Positions 22,519-31,919 of a DNA stretch of 64,000 nucleotides are shown piece after piece. The stretch comes from Heloderma charlesbogerti (lineage: Eukaryota; Chordata; Lepidosauria; Squamata; Helodermatidae). Numbering within the stretch: the first letter of the stretch is position 1; every line of letters starts with the position of its first letter. The stretch covers positions 1,302,001 to 1,366,000 of the forward strand of contig JANEZZ010001871.1 in the NCBI GenBank assembly GCA_026122225.1, in the 5' to 3' direction. Both the position numbers and the translations under genes were made by a program. Under the pieces are notes generated by a model that saw nothing but the letters and a program-made list of their open reading frames with translations, made no database searches and was not told the DNA's origin.

Positions 22519-23598
22519 ATGACGCCAGAAGATGAGCCCCTCAGGTCGGAAGGTGTCCAATATACTACTGGGGAAGAGCAGAGGGAATTTCCAAGTAGCG
22601 CCAGAAAGAGTGAAGCGGCTGGGCCAAAGCCAAAAGGACACTCAGCTGTGGATGTGTCTGGTGGTGAAAAGAAAATCCGATGCTGTAAAGAACAATATTG
22701 TTTAGGAACCTGGAATGTAAGATCAATGAATCAAGGTAAGCTGGAGGTGGTCAAACATGAGATGGCAAGATTGAACATCGACATCTTGGGAATCAGAGAA
22801 CTAAAATGGACAAGCATGGGCGAATTTAATTCAGGTGACCATTATATCTACTACTGTGGGCAAGAATCCCTTAGAAGAAATGGAGTTGCACTCATAGTCA
22901 ACAAAAGGGTGGGAAAAGCAGTACTGGGGTACAATCTTAAAAACGATAGAATGATCTCAGTACGAATCCAAGGCAAACCATTCAACATCACAGTAATTCC
23001 AGTCTACGCCCCAACCACTGAGGCCGAAGAAGCTGAGGTTGATCGGTTCTATGAAGACCTACAAAACCTTCTAGAACTAACTCCCCAAAAAGATGTCCTC
23101 TTCATCATAGGGGATTGGAATGCTGAAGTAGGAAGTCAAGAAATCACCGGGATAACAGGCAAGCATGGCCTTGGTGTACAAAATGAAGCAGGACAAAGGC
23201 TAATAGACTTTTGCCAAGAGAACACGCTGATCATAGCAAACACTCTTTTCCAACAGCACAAGAGGCGACTCTACACATGGACATCACCAGATGGTCAATA
23301 TCGAAATCAGATGGATTATGTACTTTGCAGCCAAGGATGGAAAAGCTCTATACAGTCAGTCAAAACAAGACCTGGAGCTGACTGTGGCTCAGATCATGAG
23401 CTTCTTATTGCAAAATTTCGGCTGAAATTGAAGAACATAGGGAAAACCACTAAACCATTCAGGTATGACCTAAATCATATCCCTTATGAATATACAGTGG
23501 AGGTGAGGAATAGATTTCAGGGATTAGACCTGATAGACAGAGTGCCTGAGGAACTATGGACGGAGGTCCGTAACGTTGTTCAGGAGGCAGCAACTTAA
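22519..23598 (+). CDS. BovB copy B endonuclease region, 359-residue open frame
   Basis: This is the cleanest endonuclease among the BovB copies here. MTPEDEPLRSEGVQYTTGEE leads without a break into LGTWNVRSMNQGKLE, ILGIRELKW, VYAPTTEAEEAEVD, FIIGDWNAEVG and CGSDHEL. The domain would nick target DNA for reverse transcription. It shows that the leader and endonuclease share one frame in this family. The frame ends where CAA has become TAA (GCAACTTAATCC). The polymerase part is separately broken, so no full protein can be made. Confidence 0.85.
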   Translation: MTPEDEPLRSEGVQYTTGEEQREFPSSARKSEAAGPKPKGHSAVDVSGGEKKIRCCKEQYCLGTWNVRSMNQGKLEVVKHEMARLNIDILGIRELKWTSMGEFNSGDHYIYYCGQESLRRNGVALIVNKRVGKAVLGYNLKNDRMISVRIQGKPFNITVIPVYAPTTEAEEAEVDRFYEDLQNLLELTPQKDVLFIIGDWNAEVGSQEITGITGKHGLGVQNEAGQRLIDFCQENTLIIANTLFQQHKRRLYTWTSPDGQYRNQMDYVLCSQGWKSSIQSVKTRPGADCGSDHELLIAKFRLKLKNIGKTTKPFRYDLNHIPYEYTVEVRNRFQGLDLIDRVPEELWTEVRNVVQEAAT

Positions 23599-23801
23599 TC
23601 CATCCCAAAGAAAAAGGAATGCAAGAAAGCAAAGTGGCTGTCAGATGAGGCTTTACAAGTAGCTGAAGAAAGAAGGGAAGTGAAAAGCAAGGGAGAAAGG
23701 GGAAGATATACACAACTGATGCAGATTTCCAGAGAATAGCAAGGAGAGACAAGAAGGCCTTCTTAAATGAACAATGCAAAGAAATCGAAAAAAACAATAG
23801 A

Positions 23802-25024
23802 ATGGGAAAGACTAGAGATCTCTTGACTGGAAAAAGGTCAGTTTACATTCCAATTCCAAAGAAGGGCAATGCCAAAGAGTGTTCAAACTACCGTACAATT
23901 GCGCTCATTTCACATGCCAGCAAGGTTATCCTCAAAATCCTACAAGCTAGGCTTCAACAGTATGTCAACCGAGAACTACCGGAAGTACAAGCGGGGTTTC
24001 GAAGAGGCAGAGGAACTAGAGATCAAATCGCCAACATTCGCTGCATCATGGAGAAAGCAAGAGAATTCCAGAAAAACGTCTATTTCTGCTTCATTGACTA
24101 TGCTAAAGCCTTTGATTGTGTGGATCACAACAAACTGTGGCAAATTCTTAAAGTGATGGGAGTACCAGACCACCTTACCTGTCTCCTGAGAAACCTGTAC
24201 GAGGGTCAAGAAGCAACAGTAAGAACCAGACATGGAACAACTGATTGGTTCAAAATTGGGAAAGGAGTATGACAAGGCTGTATATTGTCGCCCTGCTTAT
24301 TTAATTTATATGAAGAGTACATCATGAGAAACACCGGGTTGGATGAATCACAGGTCGGAATTAAGATTGCCGGGAGAATTATCAACAACCTCAGATACGC
24401 AGACGATACCACCCTAATGGCAGAAAGCGAAGAGGATCTAAAGAGCCTCTTGTTGAGGGTGAAAGTGGAGAGTGCAAAAGCTGGTTTGAAACTCAGCATT
24501 AAAAAAACTAAGATCATGGCATCTGGCCCCATCACTTCCCGGCATATAGGAGGGGAAGAAATGGAAGCAGTGACAGATTTTATTTTCTTGGGTTCCAAGA
24601 TCACTGCAGACGGTGACTGTAGCCATGAAATTAAAAGACGCTTGCTTTTGGGAGGAAAGCTATGGCACACCTAGACAGCATAGTAAGAAGCAGAGACATC
24701 ACCTTGCTGACAAAGGTTTGTATAATCAAAGCTATGGTTTTCCCTGTAGCAACATATGGCTGTGAGAGCTGGACTATAAGGAAGGCTGAGCGCCGAAGAA
24801 TTGATGCTTTCGAACTGTGGTGCTGGAGAAGACTCTTACGAGTCCCCTGGACTGCAAGGAGGTCAAATCAGTCCATCCTAAAGGAAATCAACCCTGAGTG
24901 CTCATTGGAAGGACAGATACTGAAGCTGAAGATCAAATACTTTGGCCACCTAATGCGAAGAGAAAACTCACTGGAAAAGACCCCGATGCTGGGAAAGATC
25001 GGACACGATTTAATGACTGAATAA
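23802..25024 (+). pseudogene. BovB copy B reverse transcriptase, internally deleted
   Basis: The frame jumps from MGKTRDLLT directly to GKRSVYIPIPKKG because about 355 bp are missing, removing the polymerase N-terminal region. Motif A (FIDYAKAFDCVDH) is present. The motif B codon CGA has become TGA at 24270-24272 (V*QGC), a typical CpG-decay change. Motif C YADD is present at about 24398. A frameshift near 24655 separates the C-terminal frame, which is truncated by the 3' deletion. Confidence 0.9.
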
Positions 25025-25031
25025 CAACAAC

Positions 25032-25165
25032 ATGAGCTGTTTACATCATTTTGATTTTTCTGTTTTAAATTTTTTAGACTGTTTTATTATGTGTTTTTGT
25101 AATGTTGCTCTTTTCTTATAAATTGTTGTAAACCACCCAGAGAGCTTTGGCTACGGGATGGTATA
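25032..25165 (+). mobile_element. L2/CR1-group LINE 3' fragment, right part and tail
   Basis: Continues the element interrupted at 22410. After the target duplication come TTTAGACTGTTTTATTATG, TGTAAACCACCCAGAGAGC and GGGATGGTATAGAAATGATG, the L2-style 3' UTR ending in a microsatellite. The two halves together show that BovB copy B is younger than this LINE. Confidence 0.75.
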
Positions 25166-25199
25166 GAAATGATGATGATGACGATGATGATGATGATAT
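25166..25199 (+). repeat. (GAT)n microsatellite, LINE tail
   Basis: An imperfect GAT/GAC trinucleotide run directly after the L2-type 3' end. It most likely grew from the LINE's 3' repeat. Confidence 0.7.
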
Positions 25200-25289
25200 C
25201 AGCAAACTTGACAAAGGCAGGCACAACAGATAACACATCGTTTTCTACTAAAACCAACCCAGTCTGACAAATTAAAAGCCTACTGAAAT

Positions 25290-25800
25290 TTTAAAAAAGT
25301 CTTCACAAGCTGGCAAAAGGTAATCAAAGATGGAGCCATCCAAACCTCATCAGACAAGGTATTCCATAACCCTGGTGTGGCCAACAAAAAAGCCATATTT
25401 CTTGTCCCAACCATAGGTGGGACTCAGAGAAGGGCCTCTCTACTAGATCTTAATGGGCAGGGCAAGTTGGTTTGGAAGGTATTCTGGACCCAAGTCACAC
25501 AGGGCTTTAAAGGTAAGAACTGCACTTGTGCCTGGAAACAAACTGGTAACCTGTGCTGGTGTTGCAGGGCAAGTGTAGCATGTTCCCATGGGTGAATGAC
25601 CACTAAAATCCTTGCTACTACCATATTCTGGACCAACTGAACTTTCCGAAGATTCTTCAAAGTTAGAATACACTGCAGTAATGACATTGCGCCAAACCGA
25701 AGGCTGGCACTTTTCACACTGCCACGATCTGTTTGGGAGAAAGGGAAGATTAGAGGGGGATAGGTGCCCAAGATTCAATGTGTAAGTCGAAGTGTCAAAA
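25290..25800 (-). mobile_element. Old L2/CR1-group LINE fragment
   Basis: On the minus strand the order matches the post-polymerase region of the element at 1216-3964. AGAATCTTCGGAAAGTTCAG (KLRKVQLVQN-like) is followed by a block corresponding to HWLPV...F, then CTTACCTTTAAAGCCCTGTG (LTFKALCDLGPEYL) and a YLPNQL-type end. Many stops and indels point to an older and different subfamily from the 1216 copy. Confidence 0.65.
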
Positions 25801-27261
25801 CTAACAGTAGGTGTGGGCACAGATCCTCATGCACCGTCTCTACTGAAAATTTATATTTCTGAGTGGGCAAAAAATGTTAATATTATCAGTAGTCAGCTTG
25901 ACCAGTAATAACTTCTACTGTAAATCAAAGACTAATTTAGTATAGATGTTATCTATAAAGTCACAAGTTAAATCTGGGTTTTAAAACAATGTACACTGCT
26001 ACCTGAGTGGCCCCATTAAAGCCAGTAGAATACTCCAAAGTGTACAAGTTGTGGATTGCAGTCTCTCTCTTTTTGCATAGCTATTGAGATGTTTGTCACA
26101 ATTTTGGGGAATGAAACTGCCAATCTAAAAATTTAGCTTCATGAAATAATCAATTATTTAGCTTGCTGTTTCAATATTTATAAATTCCATGCATATAAAG
26201 TAACAATACTGAAAAACCTACTTGAGGAAGAGGCTAAATTTGATCTCTTGTACTCAAGCTACCAATACCAAAACAGCAGTGGCGACAGCATTTGCGGGTA
26301 TTTTAAAATAGGTTTTATTATTTCTCTGAACAGAAAAACTTTAATCTTTTACCAATCATTATAGTGGATTTAATCCATGTATTTTATGGAAGAAATGCAT
26401 AAAGCCAGTCACTTGGCAGTCCTATGAGACTACATGTTTTGTTTTACCTAGGTAACCAGGACATTTGTTAAAGACATAAGAAACCCAGATTTCTTTTAGA
26501 TAAATAAACAAACAACACACATGTTTGAGCTCTAACAGCTGAAGAAGTTCCGAAAAATGTGATCTCTGTGTTGTTTGTTCCCCATCCCTGCTTCAGGGAT
26601 GGGGAACCTCTGGCCCATGGGGGTTCCCTATCTGGCCCACCAATGTCTCTCCTGGACCCACCCAGTGGTCAGCGCTAGAGAGACAGGCTGCCTTTCTCTA
26701 GCACTGACAAGGGAAACCCTGTTCTTATGTCCAATGTGACTGTGCACAGAGCAAGGCATAGGCTAAAGGTACAAAAAAACATGCATGGCAAAGATAATGT
26801 AACTGCCAATGTGGTGAGGAACTGGAACATACAGTGTGCAGCAACAGGAACTGAAGAGTCTTTACTAATGAGAGAACAACTAAGTAACCTCAGGTGCCTG
26901 GTGACGCAGCCACGGAAGGGAATGGTCTCCAGAAAGGGTGGGAATTTCCCAAGGAATATCATGACATATGGCAGCAAACAGGGATGTTTCACTTGCCAGG
27001 TTGCCCAACAGGAAACAGCAACTGCTTCCAGAAGAACAGAAAACTGTCAGGATTCCTACAGTGATCTTTCCAGATGGAGAAAAAATACTGTGGGTAGCAG
27101 AAGAGTAAGAACTAGGAGAATTAGGTGGGCAGAAAGTGGCGAGAATGGGCAATGAAGAAGCAGAATGGAAGATGAGAGGTAAAACCAGGCAGGTAGGATG
27201 AATAATGGCAAGGGGGTGTGATCTCCTGCCAAAAGATATACATACACACCCTGCCCATGAA
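25801..27261. other. No gene recognised
   Basis: Near 26585-26660 a fragment reading GATGGGGAACCTCTGGCCC looks like the end of a hAT-type repeat. A plus-strand open frame at 26727-27155 has no recognisable domain and no splice context. I treat it as chance or unknown repeat. Confidence 0.4.
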
Positions 27262-27271
27262 ACTTCGTTCG

Positions 27272-27340
<69 letters not shown>
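27262..27340 (+). repeat. Compound microsatellite (GTTC)n(TC)n(AC)n
   Basis: Three GTTC units lead into about 17 TC units (about 27277-27310) and then 15 AC units (27311-27340). The purine/pyrimidine strand asymmetry switches at the TC/AC border. The open frames called across it are low-complexity artefacts. Confidence 0.95.
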
Positions 27341-27342
<2 letters not shown>

Positions 27343-27614
27343 ACTTAACTAGCATCATATATAGACTAGGGCTATACATACACAGGCAGGCTTCACTTTC
27401 AGCAACTACTAATAATTTCCATGGGACATACTACGGTCTCAGCAACAGCTCAAGGAGGACCTGCCCTCCTGACACAAACACCACTGTGTGGGACTGTGGA
27501 AAGGATGCCCCCCCTCTCAACTGATTCCCTGCAGAAGTACAAGAATATGTTGGGGGCTATAGATTGTCCCTTTCCAGATCTGAAGATTGGGAGGAGATTT
27601 TTAGCAAAGGCTCT

Positions 27615-28400
27615 ATTCACCAGCCACAGTATGAGTCTTACTGAGAGTGTCAGCTAGGCCATTGCTTGTTCCTGCAAGATGGATTGCCACTGGACAGATG
27701 TTGCGGGGAATGCATAAGTTGCAGGAGGGGATGGCTGGGCAGCAGAGACTGCACAACCCAGCCCCCCTTGTTTGTTCACACAGTATATACCAATAGTGTT
27801 GTCCATAGCAAGTTCTCCTGGAATGGCCCCAAATGAAGGTAAGAAATGAGGACAGCATTTGTTTGACAAGCAGTCACCTTAGATAGTTTATGTGCATCTC
27901 CCACTTAGGGGAAGGTCCGGAGAGATTTCCAAGGCATCCGATAAGTTCCAAAGGCAGCTCCCAAACTGAGGGGGGACATTTGGGATGGAATTCATCAACC
28001 TGCATATTATGATACAATTCACTGGCACAGAGAGAAAATCAAAGGTTCCATTTGGAAGTACCACATGGTTTAGATCTGAATGAGGACTTAGACTTACACT
28101 TGGAGAAGGAGTCTCTACCATGAGATTCCTTAGAATGCTTGTAGGAAGACAACTAGGTAGATGGAGAGTGGAACTAAGTTCAATACCAATTTAGGTGGTA
28201 CTATGGATTGGGCAGAGAGGAGTGCTGTGACAGAAAGCCATATATTTGGTTTTGACTTGTTCTAAAGCATTAACCATTTGTGTACAGAACTGCCCTTTCA
28301 CCATCAAAGAGTAGATTCTCCCACATGTATGACTGCACAGTGACCATGAAGAAGAACAAAAGAATCCATGAAACATTACAAATGTCTGGGAAAACAATTT
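27615..28400 (-). mobile_element. DIRS-like retroelement remnant (RT thumb to RNase H)
   Basis: Read on the minus strand, 28397 to 28191 contains MVNALEQVKTKYMAF, which resembles the helix after the polymerase core in DIRS-type elements. Further on, 27869 to 27654 contains NKCCPHFLPSF followed by MDNTIGIYCVNKQGG, the RNase H 'DNT...INKQGG' signature. The sister frame has ADTLSKTHTVAGEWS-like text (an LADxLSR...EWS block). Frames are broken throughout. It is a different lineage from the DIRS element at 34010-37010. Order and motifs support the call, but overall identity is low. Confidence 0.55.
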
Positions 28401-28829
28401 GTCAGTCAGATGTTTATAACAGCTGATCCTCTTTCAGGACTGGAACCAGAACAGCTGTTGATCTAGAAAAAAAGTTACCTTTCAAGGTATGAATCAATGT
28501 AACATGTTTCAACTATTCATGTACTATTCACATTTCCATGTCTACATTTTCTCCACCAAAATCCTTAGGATTCTCCCCCTTTGACAGTCAAATATTTAAC
28601 TGAATTTATTTTAGGGTAAGCAAGATAGAACTTTTTCATTTTTATTATAAAGTGAAGAAGCTGAGAAACACTCCTTTGCTATAATAATTTTGAACAGTGG
28701 CCTAGATGGAACCAAGTAGAAGGAGAAGAGTTTTAGTTAATTGATGTTCAAGGTGCCTACCAGTTTCTTGATAGAAAAATCATAGCAATTAGCTGGGATA
28801 CAAATTAACTGCAAAGCAGTCACCAACAT

Positions 28830-28898
28830 ACTCAAACTTGTAAAAAGCCATAGGGTTTTTTGTAAAACCCTACCCTACTCAAACTTGTAAAAAGCCAT
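28830..28898. repeat. 22-bp direct duplication around a hairpin
   Basis: ACTCAAACTTGTAAAAAGCC plus AT occurs at 28830-28851 and identically at 28877-28898. The spacer contains AGGGTTTTTTGTAAAACCCT (28852-28871), able to form a hairpin. It looks like a footprint of local template switching. Confidence 0.75.
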
Positions 28899-29394
28899 CC
28901 ATCAGCAACACTGGTATAGAGATCTCTTGATCTACTTTTGGTATACATCTCATCAAGGACTACAGTGGAAACAAGCTATTTGTAAAAAAAAGGGGGGGCA
29001 CCCCAGACCACAGTAGTTTATAATAATTTACCACAGAATGTAGGACAAAGTGGGAGGGGAAAAGTAACATCCGGTTTTCATATGCTATGTCTGCTTTAAG
29101 CCCTGCTTGCCACCACATTACATCCCCAACAAAATTCTTGCACTGCCTGCCATCAAGGCCAGTATTAATTTTAGAATTGAGGATGAAAGAAAGGAAAAAG
29201 CAGGCTACACAAACTTTTCAACAACTGAAGCAAGATCACTACAATTACAGTGCCCCTAATTAGACTTACTGCATTGCCAGATGATTGAAAAAAGAATACG
29301 AACCCACCAGTTTATAAATTGCAAGCTTTAAAATCACATTATTGTACATTCCAGAATTTCTCAATGGCATTCTTAAAAAAAGCACATATCTTAC
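28899..29394 (-). other. JMJD1C intron 2, 5' portion
   Basis: Sequence downstream (minus strand) of the exon 2 donor site. I found no further exon here. The next JMJD1C exon was not recognised anywhere at lower coordinates of the window. Confidence 0.5.
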
Positions 29395-29559
29395 CAATGC
29401 AGGCCACTGAATATGCTTGATCTTTGATCCCTGAGTCTGGCTAGGATCCTTTCTCTTTGCCCAGACCAGCTGGTACTCCACCAGGAAGGCTGCAAAATCT
29501 TCATAAACTTTAACCCATTCTCGTTTTTCCCACTCAAGGTCATCGAATTCCACATATAC
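29395..29559 (-). CDS. JMJD1C: JMJD1C exon (N-terminal coding exon 2), KDM3-family protein
   Basis: The exon is 165 bp, 55 codons, in phase 0 at both ends. It encodes VYVEFDDLEWEKREWVKVYE followed by DFAAFLVEYQLVWAKRKDPS, then QTQGSKIKHIQWPAL, matching the conserved N-terminal region of JMJD1C. KDM3B and KDM3A share the VEFD...WVKV and QWPAL landmarks but not the DPSQTQGSK text. The acceptor is TTTATTTCCCCAG immediately before GTATATGTG. The donor is GTAAGA immediately after GCATTG. JMJD1C is a nuclear JmjC-domain cofactor that works in chromatin regulation and nuclear-receptor signalling. The JmjC and zinc-finger domains lie in exons outside this window. No stop or frameshift interrupts the exon. 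Confidence 0.92.
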
Positions 29560-29783
29560 CTGGGGAAATAAATTGTTGGAGAACTATCACTGCAATGATA
29601 CGTAGAATATATCCGCAAGACCAGCAGAATGTTGTATTTTTCAATTGCGTCTAAGAAAAATACAGTCCTAAATTGTGCTAATATGCTATTTTATTATTGA
29701 ATTTCTACTTTTTACAGATGAAGCTGTCAAACCAGCTTACAAAGTTAAAAACCTATGAAGAACAAGAAAATCCATTATAACAA

Positions 29784-29876
29784 CTATCATGAGATGTAAT
29801 TTTTATGCTTCTCATGATAGTATATCAAATACCATCTCAAGTATATCAAATACCAGTCAGCCAGCCAGCCAGCCAG
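29784..29876. repeat. Hairpin, 15-bp tandem copy and (CAGC)n just upstream of the exon
   Basis: CTATCATGAG (29784-29793) pairs with CTCATGATAG (29811-29820). GTATATCAAATACCA follows twice (29820 and 29840 onward), and then a CAGC/CCAG tract runs to about 29876. All of it sits in the intron about 225 bp from the acceptor side of the JMJD1C exon. Confidence 0.7.
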
Positions 29877-30639
29877 ATCTGTTCCATCCACCCCTGCATT
29901 CTAGTCCAGCAAATTCTTTCCTGAAAAGGAAAATCTTTTACAGACATCTGATACTAGGAGAGAGAGCTAGTCTGACATGACTTGCTGGGAATTCCACAGT
30001 GTAGGCACTATCACCATCAAGAAGACTCTCAACTGTGCGCTCACCTACAGAAGGAATAATATGATATCTATATCTAGCCTGCTCAAAAGTTGAGCCATTG
30101 CATTCTGGATGAGTTGCAGCGTTTGTACACTTTTCAAAAGGCAGCCTCAATAATAGGCAACATTATGCAGAGAACTGGAGAAAAATTCAGCAACCAGCTT
30201 TTTTGTAGACAATACTGACTGCCTAGAACTGAGACTGTGTGACTCCCAATGCTGGAGATGGAAGACTGGGATTATGCATGCTTTCGAGGAACTTTCAGAA
30301 TGTCCAGGGCAACCTTTGACACCACTGTTGATGATATCATTCCCATTATCTAACTACAAGACATTGGAATGTGGAAGGCAGTGTCAATGAGCAAGAGGCT
30401 TGCCATTATACTGTACAAATTAGCTTTTAACCTCAGCTGCCTTCCCCTCAGCACCACCTTTCAGGTAGGGAATTGTACGGTCTGTGAAATCTTGTGAGAC
30501 AGTGCACATCCTGAATGAGCTGTACCTTGCTTGAGCTACAACTAAGGCCTCACTTGGTTTTCCTGCCCCCACTCCACTGCTGGACTTAAGCTGTCCTTTC
30601 CCTTCCCTCTCTCCTCTCAGTAGCTGGGCTTCACTTTCC
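29877..30639. other. JMJD1C intron, no feature recognised
   Basis: Non-repetitive in appearance. The minus-strand frame that ends at 30420 is fed by the pyrimidine-rich minisatellite and is not a gene. Confidence 0.4.
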
Positions 30640-30830
30640 AGCCTCTCCTTTGTGTGTGCTTTTTCTTTCTTCTCTCTCTGTCTTTGGATGGGGTTTTTCT
30701 CCTCCCTTCTCCTTTTGGGTGGGTGTTTTTTCCTTTCTCCCTCTCTCTTTGGATGGGTTCCCCCAGTCACTCTCTGGATGTCTCTTTCTCTTGATGGTTA
30801 CCCCCTCTTTCTGGGTGCATCTCTCTATGT
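30640..30830 (+). repeat. Degenerate pyrimidine-rich minisatellite
   Basis: Units of roughly 35-40 bases built on TTTGGATGGGTTTTTCTCC recur about four times with heavy variation: CTTTGGATGGGG, TTTTGGGTGGGTG, CTTTGGATGGGTT, then CTCTGGATGTCT. The opposite strand therefore gives a charged Lys/Arg/Glu-rich frame, which is a by-product of composition. Confidence 0.6.
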
Positions 30831-31380
30831 GAGTTTTGTGTGCATGTGAGAGAAAAAATACACAAAAAGTGGAGGAGAGGGATTCCCAACCTTTTGTGAT
30901 TGTTCATGCCCCTCTCAGGGTAGCCATTATGTGGTTGTGCTCACAACACTTAAAAAAATACAAATGTGTCCACTGGCTTGAAAAGATTGGGGACCTCAGA
31001 TATATAGAAGAGGAAGAGGAATTTAGAAGACATGACAAAGAATAATTTACAAAGGAAATGAAGAGTGACAAGTTAGTCACAGTTCCGCTTTATGAACCAT
31101 ATTCTCTGAGTGTCTGGCATTCCTGAAACATAAAAGAATGCGAAGTTGGAATAATAATCCAGGAACAAAATAAATATTAATGCTCTATTTATGCAGTCTT
31201 GTTCAGCACTGTTTTGTTACCACTTCTGTGTGCATTTCAGCATCCTACAGAAACCCCCCCTCGGTGCACTAGTTACTATAACAAAGCTATTCTAAATGCA
31301 GTTTTTAAATCACCCTATGACAGTTGTTCTATGTGCACTTGGTCTTGAGAATCTCATGCCCCATTCTAACAGACCAGATC
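30831..31380. other. No gene recognised
   Basis: Near 30890-31000 a 'TTCCCAACCTTTTGTGATTG' fragment resembles the start of a hAT-type repeat. Otherwise nothing is identifiable. Confidence 0.4.
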
Positions 31381-31515
31381 AGGGGTGGGCAACTTATGGC
31401 CCTCCAGATGTTTTTGCCTACAACTCTGATCAGCCCAAGCCAGCATAGCCAATGGTAGGGCATGATGGGAGTTGTAAGCCAAAACCTCTGGAGGGCCACA
31501 AGTTGCCCACCTCTG
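31381..31515. repeat. Foldback MITE ('GGTGGGCAACTT' subtype)
   Basis: A 135-bp inverted-repeat element. AGGGGTGGGCAACTTATGGC and CCTCCAGATGTTTTTGCCTA on the left pair with CCAAAACCTCTGGAGGGCCA and CAAGTTGCCCACCTCT on the right. It has the same internal CAGCATAGCCAATGG core as 47858-47978. Its termini differ from the 'CAGCC...GGCTG' subtype at 15277 and 32556, so at least two subfamilies are present. Confidence 0.8.
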
Positions 31516-31919
31516 TACTAGATCTTTTGTATTTGCACACTAGAAACATATCTGGCTCCACCTAGACCCCCCTGAACTACTATTTTCCCATCTGACTCAG
31601 TTCATATGGTGAGCACTTCTCTGGCTAGGTCCCACACACCCCTTTTTTACTAGCCTGAGGTAACCGTGTCTTCAGCACTGAGGGACCTGAAACCCCATTC
31701 TTCCCTTTCCCAACCCCAGTGATATCACAATGCACACAAACCCAACATTGTTTCTAGATTAGTAAAACATACAAGGCTAGTTACCCTGCATTTCCAGTTT
31801 GGAAATACTGCTAAACTCTATGCACTGAACTCTAGTGGCAACTTCAATCATAATTTACATAATAGCCATGAGGATTTACAGTACAAATAATGTAGTCACA
31901 CACAGTCCTTTGAGAAATT

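Larger units (their letters stand above)
22411..25031 (+). mobile_element. RTE/BovB LINE, copy B, with inverted 5' tip and two deletions
   Basis: An 11-bp target duplication, ATGAGCTGTTT, flanks it at 22400-22410 and 25032-25042. Bases about 22421-22455 are the reverse complement of the BovB 5' end (copy A 7779-7812). From 22456 (GGCAACCCACTCCAG) the element runs forward, skipping about 100 bp. This is the signature of twin priming. It also lacks about 355 bp between endonuclease and polymerase (junction near 23826) and about 145 bp near the 3' end (junction near 25000). It ends with ACTGAATAACAACAA. Confidence 0.95.

Noticed and set aside
26727..27155. 142-residue plus-strand open frame as a host gene
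   Set aside because: No domain, no splice context, no start context, and mixed composition. It is best treated as chance or unrecognised repeat.
27056..27340. MCVCVCVCV-type open frames on the minus strand
   Set aside because: Direct translations of the (AC)n(TC)n microsatellite.
29266..29553. JMJD1C exon read as a 95-residue stand-alone frame starting at an internal Met
   Set aside because: The frame runs past the GTAAGA donor into intron and starts three codons after the acceptor. The exon limits 29395-29559 explain conservation better.
30420..30770. Lys/Arg/Glu-rich minus-strand protein (GGTHPKREGERKKHPP)
   Set aside because: It is the reverse reading of the pyrimidine minisatellite. 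Charge bias follows from base composition, not from a gene.
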